This document shows positions 42,915 to 51,517 of a DNA stretch of 64,000 nt, piece after piece (position 1 is the first letter of the stretch; every line of letters begins with the position of its first letter). The stretch covers positions 1,302,001-1,366,000 of the forward strand of contig NZ_JAPDUW010000001.1 of the NCBI RefSeq assembly GCF_026015295.1, written 5' to 3'. Source of the DNA: Segatella copri (GTDB taxonomy: Bacteria; Bacteroidota; Bacteroidia; Bacteroidales; Bacteroidaceae). A model generated the notes under the pieces. The model was not told the origin of the DNA, did not search any database, and saw nothing but the letters and a program-made list of their open reading frames with translations. The position numbers were made by a program, and so were the translations under genes.

Positions 42915-43727
42915 ATGAATAAAGATAAAATATTAACACTGAAGAATGTTACTAAAAGTAGCATTTGGGAATTGCAGGAGAACGATGTGTTCCGTCTTTG
43001 GGAAGCAGCAGAAAAGGATGCTGACCTCAAGGATTTCCAGAACAAGTATATCGCAGTGATCCGCAGCGCATTCGAAATGGAACCAGTGACGGTAGACCGT
43101 CCTGAAGTGATTGACAAACTGATGGCACGCGGCTTTAAGATTGGCACTTTCCGTATCAACGACAAGAAAGAAAAGTATGCCATCAAAAAGCGCCCTATCA
43201 TGCGTGTTACTGATCTTACTTACGAAAATGTAAGTCACATCACCGCCAATAAGCTCATCGAACTCTTGGAGCGCAACTTTGGTGGTGGCTGGGAGAGTCT
43301 GCCTCAGAGCATCCAGGACATCATCGAAAGTAATTTCGACATCAGCACAACTACTCTTCCTGCTGACCGCCTGAAAAAGCCAGGAGGTCTGTACGAGAAA
43401 AAGCTCGCCGATGACTACGAAGTGCTCGTGGTACCAAAAGGTTCTTGGGTAGAAGCTATCTTTGCCAAGGAGAAGCCAAAGGTAGAAAAGGTTCGCATGA
43501 GATTCGAAGATGAGAATGATTTGAAACGCAACGACGACCTGCTCGACCCAGACGAGGATGAAGACGAGGATGCACCAGAAATCGAGGATCACTACAACGA
43601 TCCAGATGAGGATGACGATGCATTCGATGACGACAAGCTTACTGAGGAAAGCTACCGTACTACCTTCGAAGACCCGGAGAACCTCGGTCTTGATGATGCA
43701 GAAGACGTAGCCGACGATGATTATTAA
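42915..43727 (+). CDS. Hypothetical protein with acidic tail (270 aa)
   Basis: A soluble protein of unknown family. Residues ~1-190 look folded (VTKSSIWELQENDVFRLWEA, FEMEPVTVDRPEVIDKLMAR, NKLIELLERNFGGGWESLPQ, YEVLVVPKGSWVEAIFAKEK). From ~205 onward the chain is very acidic and probably disordered (DPDEDEDEDAPEIEDHYNDP). Acidic tails of this kind occur in nucleic-acid or ribosome partner proteins, but nothing shows that here. It has a consensus promoter and is followed by two small membrane-protein genes in the same direction. Confidence 0.8.
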   Translation: MNKDKILTLKNVTKSSIWELQENDVFRLWEAAEKDADLKDFQNKYIAVIRSAFEMEPVTVDRPEVIDKLMARGFKIGTFRINDKKEKYAIKKRPIMRVTDLTYENVSHITANKLIELLERNFGGGWESLPQSIQDIIESNFDISTTTLPADRLKKPGGLYEKKLADDYEVLVVPKGSWVEAIFAKEKPKVEKVRMRFEDENDLKRNDDLLDPDEDEDEDAPEIEDHYNDPDEDDDAFDDDKLTEESYRTTFEDPENLGLDDAEDVADDDY

Positions 43728-43760
43728 TTCAGTTTATACATTATTATAATATAAAGAGAA

Positions 43761-43982
43761 ATGAACGCATTAATTGGATTTGTTGCATTAATCGCTGTAG
43801 GCCTCGTAGGTTGGGCGATTGCAGAATTTAAGTACAAGGCTTTCACTTTCACCCGTTCAGAAAAGGACATCGAGGAAGAGAAAGAGCTTGAAGAACAGAA
43901 ACGCGCAGAGGGTTTCAAGGAGATGAACATCCGCGACATCATGCGCAAAAACTCAACCAATGGTTATAACGCCGTAGGTTAG
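43761..43982 (+). CDS. Small single-pass membrane protein (73 aa)
   Basis: One N-terminal membrane helix (LIGFVALIAVGLVGWAIAEF) is followed by a charged cytosolic helix (SEKDIEEEKELEEQKRAEGF) and a short tail. No family recognised. It lies 33 bases after the acidic-protein gene and 18 bases before the next membrane-peptide gene, so the three may be one transcript. Confidence 0.7.
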   Translation: MNALIGFVALIAVGLVGWAIAEFKYKAFTFTRSEKDIEEEKELEEQKRAEGFKEMNIRDIMRKNSTNGYNAVG

Positions 43983-44000
43983 TATTATATTAATTTACCT

Positions 44001-44201
44001 ATGCTTATGATACAGTATATCATCATAGCAATCATATTGGCGGCATGCATCACGTATGCCGCCATTTGTATCTACCGCTCCATCAAACAAGCACGAGAGT
44101 GTAAAAACTATCAATGTTCAGGTTGCCCGTTCGTTGAAAAATGCCAAAAGAACAAAAAGAAAGAGGCTACTCAGCGGAAAGAACAAGAGCAGTTCTCATA
44201 A
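44001..44201 (+). CDS. FeoB-associated Cys-rich membrane protein-like
   Basis: A 66-residue protein with one membrane helix (YIIIAIILAACITYAAICIY) and a Cys cluster CKNYQCSGCPFVEKC followed by a Lys-rich tail. This matches the FeoB-associated Cys-rich family, usually encoded with the iron transporter feoAB. No feoA or feoB is visible here. The ATG at 44001 or one at 44007 could be the start. Confidence 0.75.
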   Translation: MLMIQYIIIAIILAACITYAAICIYRSIKQARECKNYQCSGCPFVEKCQKNKKKEATQRKEQEQFS

Positions 44202-44333
44202 AAGAGCTGCTAAAACTACTTTTACTGTCATGCAGCGAGGAAACCAGACAAAAATTAAAGCATTTCAGAACCCGTTCATTATGAGCAAGATACAAAGAAA
44301 GTGATTGTTTTAATTAAAAAAGTTGCATAAAAA

Positions 44334-44365
44334 TTTGGTAGAACCAATAAAAAGTAGTACCTTTG
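44334..44365 (+). promoter_or_regulatory. Consensus promoter of tRNA-Cys
   Basis: TTTG at 44334-44337, 20-base spacer, TACCTTTG at 44358-44365. Confidence 0.75.
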
Positions 44366-44398
44366 CACTCGCAAATCAGAAATGATTGTTCTACACAA

Positions 44399-44469
44399 GG
44401 TGTCTTAACCGAGCGGTTAGGTAACGGTCTGCAAAACCGTGTAGAGCGGTTCGACTCCGCTAGACACCT
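44399..44469 (+). tRNA. tRNA-Cys (GCA)
   Basis: The acceptor stem GGTGTCT/AGACACC, anticodon stem ACGGT/ACCGT with loop CTGCAAA (anticodon GCA), and T arm AGCGG-TTCGACT-CCGCT are all intact. The discriminator base is U, as expected for cysteine tRNA. CCA is not fully encoded. Promoter and terminator flank it as a single-gene unit. Confidence 0.95.
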
Positions 44470-44472
44470 CAT

Positions 44473-44508
44473 AAAAAAGGAAGTTCTTCAATAAGGACTT
44501 CCTTTTTT
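44473..44508 (+). terminator. Terminator of tRNA-Cys
   Basis: AAAAAAGGAAGT pairs with ACTTCCTTTTTT around a 12-base loop. Confidence 0.85.
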
Positions 44509-44573
44509 CATATCTACTCTCCCCCATTTTCATTCCTCATTTCTAGGTATTCATCAAAACCCCCATTTTTAGG

Positions 44574-44606
44574 TATTGCACAATTATAAAAATCTTCGTA
44601 CCTTTG
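44574..44606 (+). promoter_or_regulatory. Promoter of the candidate ncRNA
   Basis: ATTG at 44574-44577, 21-base spacer, TACCTTTG at 44599-44606. No start codon with a usable frame follows. Confidence 0.65.
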
Positions 44607-44611
44607 CAACC

Positions 44612-44806
44612 GTAAATGATAAACATCAGAACTGAGGTTATCCTACGAGTAGGAATTGCCCCTTGCCAAAAGCAATTCTGGTGAACGTTTGAAACTTTTA
44701 GATAATTGAGACAAAGATAGAAATTAAAATCTTGTTCGCTAATAGAAATAATTCATAATGTTTTTGTATAATATGAAAAGGGGTGCTTGTGAAAGTACCC
44801 CTTTTA
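44612..44806 (+). ncRNA. Candidate structured non-coding RNA (~195 nt)
   Basis: A promoter at 44574-44606 and a terminator at 44776-44805 bracket ~195 bases with no open frame. Predicted pairings are GGTTAT (44636-44641) with ATAATT (44702-44707) closing a region that holds CCTAC-GA-GTAGG (44642-44653) and GAATTGC/GCAATTC (44653-44678); and ACAAAGAT/ATCTTGT (~44712-44735) forms another hairpin. It could be a 6S RNA or the Bacteroidales-1 class; I cannot tell from sequence alone. Confidence 0.6.
44776..44805 (+). terminator. Terminator of the candidate ncRNA
   Basis: AAAAGGGGTGCTT pairs with AAGTACCCCTTTT, one G-U position, short loop. Confidence 0.8.
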
Positions 44807-44819
44807 TGTATAGGTTTAC

Positions 44820-44877
44820 TACATGGCGATGCATTTTGTTCTATGTCACGACGCACAGATTTCTACATCGCCATGTA
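44820..44877. repeat. 12-bp perfect inverted repeat
   Basis: TACATGGCGATG (44820-44831) and CATCGCCATGTA (44866-44877), separated by 34 bases. It lies between the ncRNA terminator and the esterase stop and may be a terminator for the convergent esterase gene or an element end. Confidence 0.55.
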
Positions 44878-44914
44878 ATTTCAAAGATATCGGGAGTTTT
44901 AAAAAAGCCTGTTA

Positions 44915-45907
44915 CTATTTGATTTTAGCACCAAATGACTTGACAAACTTAATCTTCTTGCCTTTTGCGATGATTGGCTTCTTCCATTCACCACCCAAAA
45001 TACGGATAACAGCCTTCTTGCCTACAGGAACCGCATCTACAGCCTTCTGCAAATCCATGAAATTGCCTCGACCTTCTGCAGAGACTACATAATCATAATG
45101 GCAGACATGAGACTTCAGCGCTGGCACCTGCTCAGCTACAGCATCAGCAAGCGCACCGGCAACCACACGTGCACCATATACATTATAATGGGTATTATCT
45201 TTCTTACCCTTAGGAACCTGCGGATTCTCGCCAGGCATAAACCACATATGTAATTTGCGGCTGCCTTCAATACCCATGCCCGTTTCTATATCGTGGGTAA
45301 TCTTGGTAGCATCAACAAACGGAACATTCAGCTGCTTTGCTACATTGCGGGGAGCTATCACATAAGCTCCGTGGGTGTCGATAAGCGTATCGCTATTAAT
45401 CTGCTCCTTTCCATCATATACTTTATTGCGAAGCTTCTCGTCATCATCATTTTTCAATTCTGCAGAATAATAGCAGCGACGAACCACCGCATTGAACAGT
45501 ACAGGAATGCCACCCTTGGCACGGGTCTCATTTACATATCTGGCAAGGTTTGCATCAAAAGTAGATCCCGGATCAGTATGACGGTCAGGCATTGACTTCT
45601 CATCGTTATGCCCAAACTGGATAAACACATAATCACCTGGCTTTATTCTATCCAAAACCTTTTTCCATCTTCCTTCATTGATAAAGCTCAAAGAAGAACG
45701 ACCGTTAACAGCATGATTGTCAACAATCACCTTGTCATCAAAAAAGCCTTGCAATACCATCCCCCATCCTCGCTCTGGATTATTTCTAAAACCACCTTTC
45801 TCGGCAGCAGTAGAATCACCTATTACAAAAATCGTTGTTGTCTTTGTGCTGGATGTCATCAGCAACGCCAGTATGAATACACATAAAATAGCTTTTATTT
45901 TTTTCAT
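44915..45907 (-). CDS. SGNH rhamnogalacturonan acetylesterase with truncated pectinesterase tail
   Basis: A 330-residue secreted protein with a signal peptide. Residues ~25-260 are an SGNH (CE12-type) esterase: FVIGDSTAAEKGG (nucleophile Ser), VNGRSSLSFINEG, FIQFGHNDEKS and the catalytic Asp/His in KDNTHYNVYGARVVAG. It removes acetyl groups from pectic polymers. Residues ~270-330 (YDYVVSAEGRGNFMDLQKAV, DAVPVGKKAVIRILGG) match the first ~55 residues of a CE8 pectinesterase domain, which then stops. The remaining catalytic CE8 core is missing, so this looks like a former two-domain enzyme cut short. Confidence 0.88.
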   Translation of the reverse strand: MKKIKAILCVFILALLMTSSTKTTTIFVIGDSTAAEKGGFRNNPERGWGMVLQGFFDDKVIVDNHAVNGRSSLSFINEGRWKKVLDRIKPGDYVFIQFGHNDEKSMPDRHTDPGSTFDANLARYVNETRAKGGIPVLFNAVVRRCYYSAELKNDDDEKLRNKVYDGKEQINSDTLIDTHGAYVIAPRNVAKQLNVPFVDATKITHDIETGMGIEGSRKLHMWFMPGENPQVPKGKKDNTHYNVYGARVVAGALADAVAEQVPALKSHVCHYDYVVSAEGRGNFMDLQKAVDAVPVGKKAVIRILGGEWKKPIIAKGKKIKFVKSFGAKIK

Positions 45908-46031
45908 TTGTCTGTAGTTTTTAGAATTTACTAAAATTATAGTTAGGCATACACGCTAACACATAAAAAACTCTCGCCCTGCCGCACTGCATATTCACAT
46001 ATACGAGCACGAGAGGACGAGAAAGAGAGTA

Positions 46032-47396
46032 TTATTTATTTACTTTGGCTATCAATTCCTCGGCAGTAACCAAGGTTTGTTCGCCAGTTTCCATATTCTT
46101 AAGTGTAACCTTGCCCTGAGCCATCTCATTCTCACCTGCAAGCACCACAAACGGAATATTCTTGGCATTGGCATAGCTCATCTGCTTCTTCATCTTCGCC
46201 TTATCAGGGAAGATTTCGGTACGGATACCGGCTGCACGAGCTGCACTTACTATAGGCAGGCAGTAAGCTGTCTCCTTTTCACCGAAGTTGATAAACAGTA
46301 CCTGAGTAGCATTTACAGCCTCCTTCGGATAAAGGTCGAGCGCACCTAACACATCATAAATACGGTCAGCACCAAAACTGATACCAACACCGCTCAAACC
46401 TGGCAAACCGAAAATGCCGGTGAGGTTGTCGTAACGACCACCACCTGTAATACTTCCCATTGGAGTATCAAGCGCCTTCACCTCGAAGATTGCACCTGTA
46501 TAATAGTTCAAGCCACGAGCCAGAGTGAGATCCAGTTCTATCTCGTTGTTCAAGCCAAGAGTCTTCAAGGTATCGAGGATAAACTTGGTTTCCTCTACAC
46601 CCTTCAAACCAACTTCTGAACCTTCGAGAACCTTCGCTATCACTTCAAGTTTCTCATCATTAGTTCCTGACAAGGAGATGATTGGCTGCAACTTCTCAAT
46701 GGCATCTTCAGAAATGCCGTCATTGCGCAACTCTTCGTTTACATTGTCAAGTCCGATTTTATCAAGCTTATCGATGGCCACTGTGATATCTACAATCTTC
46801 TCAGCCTCGCCGATAACCTCTGCAATACCGGTAAGAATCTTGCGGTTATTAATCTTGATGCATACACGAACACCAAACTTAGTGAACACGGTATCAACAA
46901 TCTGCATCAATTCGACCTCGTTCAGGAGAGAATCAGAGCCAACCACATCAGCATCACACTGATAGAACTCACGGTAACGTCCCTTCTGAGGGCGGTCTGC
47001 ACGCCATACTGGCTGAATCTGATAACGTTTGAAAGGCATCTGCAACTCCTCGCGGTGCTGCACTACGTAACGTGCGAAAGGAACGGTCAGGTCATAACGA
47101 AGACCCTTCTCACAAAGTTTCGCTGCTAATTTGAGTGATCCGAGAGAATGAATATCCTCATCGCTCACCTTATTCATATAGTCGCCTGAATTCAATATCT
47201 TAAAAAGCAGTTTATCACCCTCTTCACCATACTTGCCCATCAAAGTCTGAAGGGTTTCCATGGCAGGAGTTTCAATCTGCTGGAATCCATAAAGAGCATA
47301 CACTTCCTTGATGGTGTTGAAGATGTAGTTGCGTTTCGCCATCTCAACAGGACCAAAATCTCTCGTGCCCTTTGGTATACTTGGTTTCTGAGCCAT
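46032..47396 (-). CDS. hisS: Histidine-tRNA ligase
   Basis: A 454-residue class II synthetase. It begins [20 protein letters not shown]; motif 2 is [20 protein letters not shown]; the histidine motifs [13 protein letters not shown] and [13 protein letters not shown], then motif 3 ([15 protein letters not shown]), are intact. The C-terminal anticodon-binding domain follows. It charges tRNA-His. It lies 98 bases after purA across an IR-rich gap of TTTAATGTT repeats and may share the fur-purA transcript. Confidence 0.97.
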   Translation of the reverse strand: MAQKPSIPKGTRDFGPVEMAKRNYIFNTIKEVYALYGFQQIETPAMETLQTLMGKYGEEGDKLLFKILNSGDYMNKVSDEDIHSLGSLKLAAKLCEKGLRYDLTVPFARYVVQHREELQMPFKRYQIQPVWRADRPQKGRYREFYQCDADVVGSDSLLNEVELMQIVDTVFTKFGVRVCIKINNRKILTGIAEVIGEAEKIVDITVAIDKLDKIGLDNVNEELRNDGISEDAIEKLQPIISLSGTNDEKLEVIAKVLEGSEVGLKGVEETKFILDTLKTLGLNNEIELDLTLARGLNYYTGAIFEVKALDTPMGSITGGGRYDNLTGIFGLPGLSGVGISFGADRIYDVLGALDLYPKEAVNATQVLFINFGEKETAYCLPIVSAARAAGIRTEIFPDKAKMKKQMSYANAKNIPFVVLAGENEMAQGKVTLKNMETGEQTLVTAEELIAKVNK

Positions 47397-47494
47397 TTAT
47401 TAATGTTTAATATGAATGTTAAATGTTTAATGTCTAGCGCCATGTAAACCCCTCAAAGTAAACATTAAACACTAAACATTAAACACTATATAAT

Positions 47495-48769
47495 TTACTT
47501 GCGTACAATAGTCTGAGCACGGTCTGGACCGATAGAAATGATACCGATCTTAGTCTCAAGGAACTCTTCTACGAAAGCAATATAATCCTTGAACTCCTGT
47601 GGGAACTGATCTTCAGATGTGAACTTAGTCATATCTGTCTTCCAGCCCTTGAACTCCTTGTAAACAGGTTCTACATCATCGATTTCGTATGGGAAATCTG
47701 TTGTAACAGAACCATCCTTCAACTTATATGCCACGCATGCCTTGATGGTATCGAAGCCATCGAGCACGTCGCTCTTCATCATGATAAGCTCGGTAACACC
47801 ATTCACCATGACAGAATACTTGAGCTGAACAAGATCGCACCAGCCACAACGACGCTCACGACCGGTAACAGCACCATACTCATGACCGAGGTCACGGATC
47901 TTGGCACCCGTCTCATCGAAAAGCTCTGTAGGGAATGGACCTGCACCAACACGTGTACAGTAAGCCTTCATGATACCATAAACATTGCCGATGCGGTTAG
48001 GGCCGACACCCAAACCTACGCAGGCACCTGCACAGATAGTATTAGAAGAAGTAACGAATGGATAAGAACCGAAATCAACATCGAGCATAGTACCCTGAGC
48101 ACCCTCGCAGAGGATATCCTTGCCAGAACGGAGCACCTTATTGATTTCTACCTCGCTATCAATAAGTTTAAACTGCTTCAAGTATTCGATGCCCTCCATC
48201 CAGGTCTTCTCAACCTCTGTGATATCGAAGTCGGTATAACCGAGACTTGCGATGGTTTTGAGATGAGCAGCCTTGTGAGCAGCATACTTCTCCTCGAAAT
48301 TGTCAAGGATATCGCCTACGCGAAGACCGGTACGGCTAACCTTGTCAGTATAAGTAGGACCGATACCCTTACCAGTAGTACCTACCTTGTTCTTTCCCTT
48401 AGAAGCCTCGATAGCAGCATCGAGTACACGGTGAGTAGGCATGATGAGATGTGCCTTCTTAGAGATGTAAAGACGGCTCTTCAAATCATGACCGCTCTTC
48501 TCAAGATCCTTAGCCTCACCCATAAAGAGGTCTGGAGCCAAAACCACACCATTGCCGATGATGTTCACCTTACCACCCTGGAAAATACCAGAAGGGATAG
48601 AGCGAAGCACATACTTCTCGCCCTCAAACTCCAATGTATGTCCAGCATTAGGACCACCCTGGAAACGAGCAATGACATCATACTTAGGGGTCAACACGTC
48701 AACCACCTTACCTTTACCTTCATCGCCCCACTGCAAACCCAGCAGGACATCTACTTTACCTGTGTTCAT
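47495..48769 (-). CDS. purA: Adenylosuccinate synthetase
   Basis: A 424-residue GTP-dependent enzyme of AMP synthesis. N-terminal VLLGLQWGDEGKGKVVDVLT holds the phosphate loop and catalytic Asp/His pair; QGGPNAGHTLEFEG, GTTGKGIGPTYTDK, LCEGAQGTMLDVDFGSYPFV and GRERRCGWCDLVQLKYS are all standard. It joins IMP and aspartate. It follows the fur gene by 23 bases, so the two are very likely co-transcribed. Confidence 0.97.
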   Translation of the reverse strand: MNTGKVDVLLGLQWGDEGKGKVVDVLTPKYDVIARFQGGPNAGHTLEFEGEKYVLRSIPSGIFQGGKVNIIGNGVVLAPDLFMGEAKDLEKSGHDLKSRLYISKKAHLIMPTHRVLDAAIEASKGKNKVGTTGKGIGPTYTDKVSRTGLRVGDILDNFEEKYAAHKAAHLKTIASLGYTDFDITEVEKTWMEGIEYLKQFKLIDSEVEINKVLRSGKDILCEGAQGTMLDVDFGSYPFVTSSNTICAGACVGLGVGPNRIGNVYGIMKAYCTRVGAGPFPTELFDETGAKIRDLGHEYGAVTGRERRCGWCDLVQLKYSVMVNGVTELIMMKSDVLDGFDTIKACVAYKLKDGSVTTDFPYEIDDVEPVYKEFKGWKTDMTKFTSEDQFPQEFKDYIAFVEEFLETKIGIISIGPDRAQTIVRK

Positions 48770-48792
48770 TTTTTATCTTTTTATCTTGATAC

Positions 48793-49257
48793 TTATTCTT
48801 TTTTTCGTTTGCGAGTCATCTTGCTTTGACAGCCGCTGCATACGCCATAGATGTAAAGAGCATAAGCATCTTTACGAAAGCGCTGCATCCTGATATCCTT
48901 CACCGCAGCCGTAACCTGCGGTGCTACAATTTCGGTTACCTTGCCACAAATCGTGCAAACCTGATGCACATGATTGTCCTCGCTATAACTGGCCTCATAC
49001 TTGGTGCCGTCTGCCAGACTGTGCTTTACCACAAGCCTTAGTTCCAGGAACAGATGCAATGTGTTATAAAGCGTAGCCCTGCTAACGCGAAAATTCTTTT
49101 TCAGTAGCTCTCTGCCCAAATCTTCTATCGAGAAATGCTCTCCCATAGAATAAATGGTGTCGAGGATAGTGGAACGCTCCGGAGTGCGCCGGTGATGATT
49201 GCTCTCCATATAATTGTCCAAAACCTCATGAGCTTTTGCTAAAATTTCTTCACTCAT
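48793..49257 (-). CDS. Fur-family metal or peroxide regulator
   Basis: A 154-residue repressor. The winged helix occupies ~20-85 (RRTPERSTILDTIYSMGEHF, FRVSRATLYNTLHLFLELRL) and the metal-binding half has HVHQVCTICGKVTEI and the second pair VCSGCQSKM. Two CxxC pairs indicate a structural zinc as in PerR or Fur. Which metal it senses cannot be told. Its promoter is a TATCTTTG box 27 bases upstream. It heads a probable fur-purA(-hisS) operon. Confidence 0.9.
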   Translation of the reverse strand: MSEEILAKAHEVLDNYMESNHHRRTPERSTILDTIYSMGEHFSIEDLGRELLKKNFRVSRATLYNTLHLFLELRLVVKHSLADGTKYEASYSEDNHVHQVCTICGKVTEIVAPQVTAAVKDIRMQRFRKDAYALYIYGVCSGCQSKMTRKRKKE

Positions 49258-49283
49258 AATCCTTGTTAGTTACATAAAACGCA

Positions 49284-49291
49284 CAAAGATA
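49284..49291 (-). promoter_or_regulatory. Promoter of the Fur-family gene
   Basis: TATCTTTG on the minus strand, 27 bases before the start codon. Confidence 0.6.
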
Positions 49292-49333
49292 CTCATTATC
49301 TACGACATAGAACAATATTTAATTTTAAAAAAT

Positions 49334-49963
49334 CTAAATTCGCCTCAATTCCTCATAGATACGCTGAACCGGAAGCCCCATCACATTAAAATAACTCCCC
49401 TTCAACCCCGTACAACCTATGTAGCCAATCCATTCCTGAATACCATAGGCGCCAGCTTTGTCAAACGGCTGATAATGATTTATATAATAACTGATTTCAT
49501 CATCAGAAAGCGGTTTGAACGTCACTTCTGTTGTTACTGAAAAGGAACGCTGCTTATGCTGGGTAGTAAGACAAACACCTGTAACTACATGATGCGTCTT
49601 TCCGCTCAACATCTTCAGCATTCGCCTGGCATCTTCAGCGTCACGAGGCTTCCCGAGAATGCCTCCCTTTCCTTCCAGATCATTCTGTTCGCCAGCTGTT
49701 GGCGCAATCACAACCGTATCTGCTGTAAGAATCAAAGTTTCTGACTCGTCCAACTCTTCAACACTATTATTTCCGTTCAAAAGCGGACGATAAGCCTCAG
49801 CCTTTTTCTTGCAGATGAATTCTGCCACCTGATAAGCATCGAGGTCAGCAGGATAACTTTCATCAATACCACTAATCACCTTCACCTCAAAAGGAACATC
49901 CAAACCTGCCAGAAGTTCCTTGCGACGAGGCGAATTACTCGCCAAAATGATCTTATAATTCAT
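49334..49963 (-). CDS. maf: Maf-family nucleotide pyrophosphatase
   Basis: A 209-residue Maf protein with the signature ASNSPRRKELLAGLDVPFEV, then LILTADTVV, GILGKPRDAEDARRMLKMLS, GKTHHVVTGVCL and FDKAGAYGIQEWIG. Maf proteins hydrolyse non-canonical or methylated nucleotides and can affect septation. It lies 99 bases after the KdsC-like gene in the same direction and is probably in the same unit. Confidence 0.93.
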   Translation of the reverse strand: MNYKIILASNSPRRKELLAGLDVPFEVKVISGIDESYPADLDAYQVAEFICKKKAEAYRPLLNGNNSVEELDESETLILTADTVVIAPTAGEQNDLEGKGGILGKPRDAEDARRMLKMLSGKTHHVVTGVCLTTQHKQRSFSVTTEVTFKPLSDDEISYYINHYQPFDKAGAYGIQEWIGYIGCTGLKGSYFNVMGLPVQRIYEELRRI

Positions 49964-50062
49964 CTATTTAAACCTTATTACTTTGAACTTTATGATTAAA
50001 ATTCAGTTGCAAACTTTCTACTATAAACTATCAACTTTCAACTATTAACTATTAACTAAATA

Positions 50063-50581
50063 CTACCAGCCAAACGCCTTAGCATCTGAAAGCCATAAAC
50101 CCTTGGCTCTCAGTACCTGTTCTACGACATCACGTCCCACACCATCACCTCCGTTACAAGCCGAGATATAAGTAGAAATTTCTTTAATATCAGAGCATGC
50201 ATCTGCTGGGCAACATGGACATCCGCAACGACGCATAATCTCATAATCAGGAATATCATCACCTACATATATTATTTCCTCATCTGTAATTGAATATTTC
50301 TGCTTGAACTCCTCATAAGTCTTTATCTTTACAGAACACCCCATGAAGATATCCTCTACACCAAGATTTTCATAGCGTACCTGTATGGCATGAGAATTAC
50401 CGCCTGTCAGAATTACGATACGAACACCTTTCTTCTGAGCCAGCTGAATGGCATAGCCATCTTTGATATTAACAGTACGCAAAGGTTCGCCGGCACTGGA
50501 AAGCGTGATGGTCTGTCTTGAAAGTACTCCATCAACATCAAAGATGATTGCTTTTATCTTATTTAAATCGTAATTTATCAT
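50063..50581 (-). CDS. KdsC-like HAD phosphatase (KDO 8-phosphate phosphatase)
   Basis: A 172-residue HAD phosphatase of subclass C0, with no cap domain. The nucleophile motif is IIFDVDGVL, motif II RIVILTGGNS, the conserved Lys lies near KIKTYEEF, and motif III is YVGDDIPDYE. This set and length are those of KdsC, which removes phosphate from KDO-8-P during LPS core synthesis. It follows the DUF2520 gene by 58 bases. Confidence 0.88.
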   Translation of the reverse strand: MINYDLNKIKAIIFDVDGVLSRQTITLSSAGEPLRTVNIKDGYAIQLAQKKGVRIVILTGGNSHAIQVRYENLGVEDIFMGCSVKIKTYEEFKQKYSITDEEIIYVGDDIPDYEIMRRCGCPCCPADACSDIKEISTYISACNGGDGVGRDVVEQVLRAKGLWLSDAKAFGW

Positions 50582-50639
50582 ATTTATTTCTGTTTCTAGA
50601 ACTTAAATTCCTAACTGCAAACTTAAACCGACAACCGTT

Positions 50640-51410
50640 TTATCTCTTGAAGTAGAATATGCTTTTGCTCATCATTTCATAAATCTGCTGTAGTTCTGGC
50701 TGTTTTTCAAGGAGTTGCATTTGTTTCTCCATTACGTTCCGATCATCACGAATAGCCGGTCCTGTCTGCACTTCAACTGCCGAATGCGAAGAAGCCTTGT
50801 CCATAGTTTCCATAACCAGAGGACGGAGAACACTGCCAGGAATATGATGATTTTCGAGAATCTGCTGACCTATAGCTACGCAATGATTCGCAAAATTACA
50901 AGCAAAAACAGCTGACAGGTGCAGATACTTACGATTATCAGAATCCAATTCATAGACACTACGAGAAATCTGTTCTGCCAACCTCTTCAGGAAAGAAGTT
51001 TCGAAAGCACCACATCCCTCAATGAAAATAGGAATATTTTCGAATGCAACCTTTTTATCTTTCGTAAATGTCTGCATCGGATAAAATACGCCATAATGAC
51101 GGGCATAATCTTTGAAAACATCCATCGGCATGGAACCAGCTGTATGAACAAACATCTTATCTTCTCTTCCTTTGCACAGTTCAGGAATAAGCATTTCAAG
51201 CGCATCATCCTTCACTGAAACGATGTACAAATCTGCATCACAGACCACCTTACTCATCTCATTGACAGGCTCACAATTCACCTTCTCAGCCAATAGAGAG
51301 GCCGACTCCCTAGTTCTACTGAAAACTTGCACAATCTGATGTTCTGATTGCGATATTTCGAGCGCAAGATTGGTAGCAAGATTACCTGCCCCAATAAACA
51401 CTATTTTCAT
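50640..51410 (-). CDS. Rossmann-fold / DUF2520 dehydrogenase-like protein
   Basis: A 256-residue protein. The N-terminal Rossmann motif IVFIGAGNLATNLALEISQS and VFSRTRESASLL, with DADLYIVSVKDDALEML and VHTAGSMPMDVF, match NAD(P)-binding F420-oxidoreductase-like folds. The C-terminal half is DUF2520-like (YLHLSAVFACNFANHCVAIG, GPAIRDDRNVMEKQM). The substrate is unknown. In Bacteroidota it regularly precedes kdsC and maf. It has a divergent promoter with the FemAB-like gene. Confidence 0.87.
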   Translation of the reverse strand: MKIVFIGAGNLATNLALEISQSEHQIVQVFSRTRESASLLAEKVNCEPVNEMSKVVCDADLYIVSVKDDALEMLIPELCKGREDKMFVHTAGSMPMDVFKDYARHYGVFYPMQTFTKDKKVAFENIPIFIEGCGAFETSFLKRLAEQISRSVYELDSDNRKYLHLSAVFACNFANHCVAIGQQILENHHIPGSVLRPLVMETMDKASSHSAVEVQTGPAIRDDRNVMEKQMQLLEKQPELQQIYEMMSKSIFYFKR

Positions 51411-51442
51411 ACGTAATTTTGTTTAAAGTTCTACTTTTTATG

Positions 51443-51450
51443 CAAAAATA
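51443..51450 (-). promoter_or_regulatory. Promoter of the DUF2520-kdsC-maf unit
   Basis: TATTTTTG on the minus strand, 32 bases before the DUF2520 start. Confidence 0.55.
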
Positions 51451-51504
51451 CTAAAAAATAACGATAGAGAAGCCCTTTTTCTTGCTTTTTTATGATAAAT
51501 TTAT

Positions 51505-51512
51505 TATTTTTG
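51505..51512 (+). promoter_or_regulatory. Promoter of the FemAB-like gene
   Basis: TATTTTTG ends 6 bases before the GTG start, so the message is probably leaderless or nearly so. Confidence 0.55.
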
Positions 51513-51517
51513 CCTTC

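Noticed and set aside
42785..43201. N-terminal extension of rarA by about 139 codons
   Set aside because: It overlaps the divergent promoter and the 5' part of the acidic-protein gene, and gives hydrophobic sequence unlike RarA.
47882..48829. A 315-codon plus-strand frame opposite purA
   Set aside because: purA is unambiguous; the antisense frame has no start context or family match.
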